Assembly (NCBI GenBank): GCA_045402695.1
Contig: JAWPNA010000073.1
Span: 1-9,454, forward strand
Length of the DNA stretch: 9,454 nt
DNA from: JAWPNA01 sp045402695
GTDB lineage: Bacteria; Acidobacteriota; Polarisedimenticolia; JACPZX01; DASXTC01
Direction: 5' to 3'
The notes below the pieces were generated by a model. That model was not told where the DNA came from. It did no database searches and worked only from the letters and a program-made list of their open reading frames with translations. Made by a program: the position numbers and the translations under genes. Below, piece by piece: positions 9,136-9,454 of this stretch (position 1 is its first letter; each line of letters begins with the position of its first letter).

Positions 9136-9454
9136 CTAACGGTATAGTAGATGAGAGGCTGCTTCCTTCGCGAAGGCCCTGATCTCCGCCCTCCACGAGC
9201 GCGCGAGGCTCTTCAAGTCTTCGCCCGACTCGATTGCCTCCCTGATGCGCGGGTCCCCCGTCAGGACGTCCACGGGAAGCCGGTCGGTGACGTACTCGTA
9301 GGGCGGCTGTTTCCAGGCGAACCGCTCCTTGTGCAAGGCCGCGACGTCCTGGAGGAGGCACAGCGTGGTGAGGTACGGGAGGTACGTGCCGGGATCGGTG
9401 ACGTGGATCTGGAAGCCGCGGCACACCTCGCCCTTCCATTTGTGGAACGTCGGC
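9136..9454 (-). CDS. C-terminal part of a NamZ-like exo-beta-N-acetylmuramidase (DUF1343), 5' end beyond window
   Basis: About 105 residues are visible, ending at TAG 9136-9138. The frame stays open to the right edge, so the start lies outside; an internal GTG at 9426 is not the real start, because family-like residues (PTFHKWKGEV) precede it. The segment P-T-F-x-K-x-x-G-E-x-C-x-G-x-Q-I-H-V-T-D, followed by PYEYVTDRLPVDVLTGDPRIR and IESGEDLKSLARSW, matches my recollection of the C-terminal end of DUF1343/NamZ proteins. NamZ of Bacillus subtilis removes terminal N-acetylmuramic acid from peptidoglycan fragments. The catalytic N-terminal domain and any signal peptide are not visible, so activity and localisation cannot be judged. 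It ends 111 bp before acnA on the same strand. Confidence 0.78.
   Translation of the reverse strand, partial: PTFHKWKGEVCRGFQIHVTDPGTYLPYLTTLCLLQDVAALHKERFAWKQPPYEYVTDRLPVDVLTGDPRIREAIESGEDLKSLARSWRAEIRAFAKEAASHLLYR

Overview
A GC-rich bacterial window in which every supported gene lies on the minus strand, so the gene order reads from right to left. The long plus-strand frames are antisense shadows of codon bias. Gene content (Hanks-type membrane kinase, secreted S9B dipeptidyl peptidase, AcnA-type aconitase, CPA2 antiporter, NamZ-like muramidase, ArsM) suggests a soil or sediment bacterium with a Gram-negative-type envelope, perhaps Acidobacteriota or a related uncultivated phylum. That placement is inference from gene content only; there is no rRNA or other phylogenetic marker here.

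Right edge (9136-9454): the C-terminal ~105 residues of a NamZ/DUF1343-like exo-beta-N-acetylmuramidase, cut by the window edge. A 111-bp intergenic stretch follows, with a perfect TATAAT box directly next to a perfect 6-bp inverted repeat, probably the acnA promoter and a candidate operator.

Central block (1342-9024): four tightly packed genes, aconitase (acnA), a CPA2-type cation/H+ antiporter, a DPP-IV-like secreted peptidase and a transmembrane serine/threonine kinase. Junctions are 12 bp, a 4-bp GTGA overlap and 16 bp, so a single transcription unit is likely. The combination joins a TCA-cycle enzyme, ion homeostasis, extracytoplasmic proline-peptide degradation and signalling, with no obvious shared pathway. 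The kinase has an unusual C-terminal half: two membrane segments that return a small unrecognised domain to the cytoplasm.

Left block (1-1273): a two-gene arsenic-related unit made of a cysteine-rich MarR-family regulator followed 40 bp later by an arsenite S-adenosylmethionine methyltransferase (ArsM) that runs off the left edge. It has its own near-consensus promoter (TTGACA-N17-TATATT), and an imperfect palindrome centred on GTATATAC lies over the predicted transcription start. This points to an autoregulated, possibly metalloid- or thiol-responsive, MarR-controlled arsM operon in place of the usual ArsR control. It is the most interesting system in the window.
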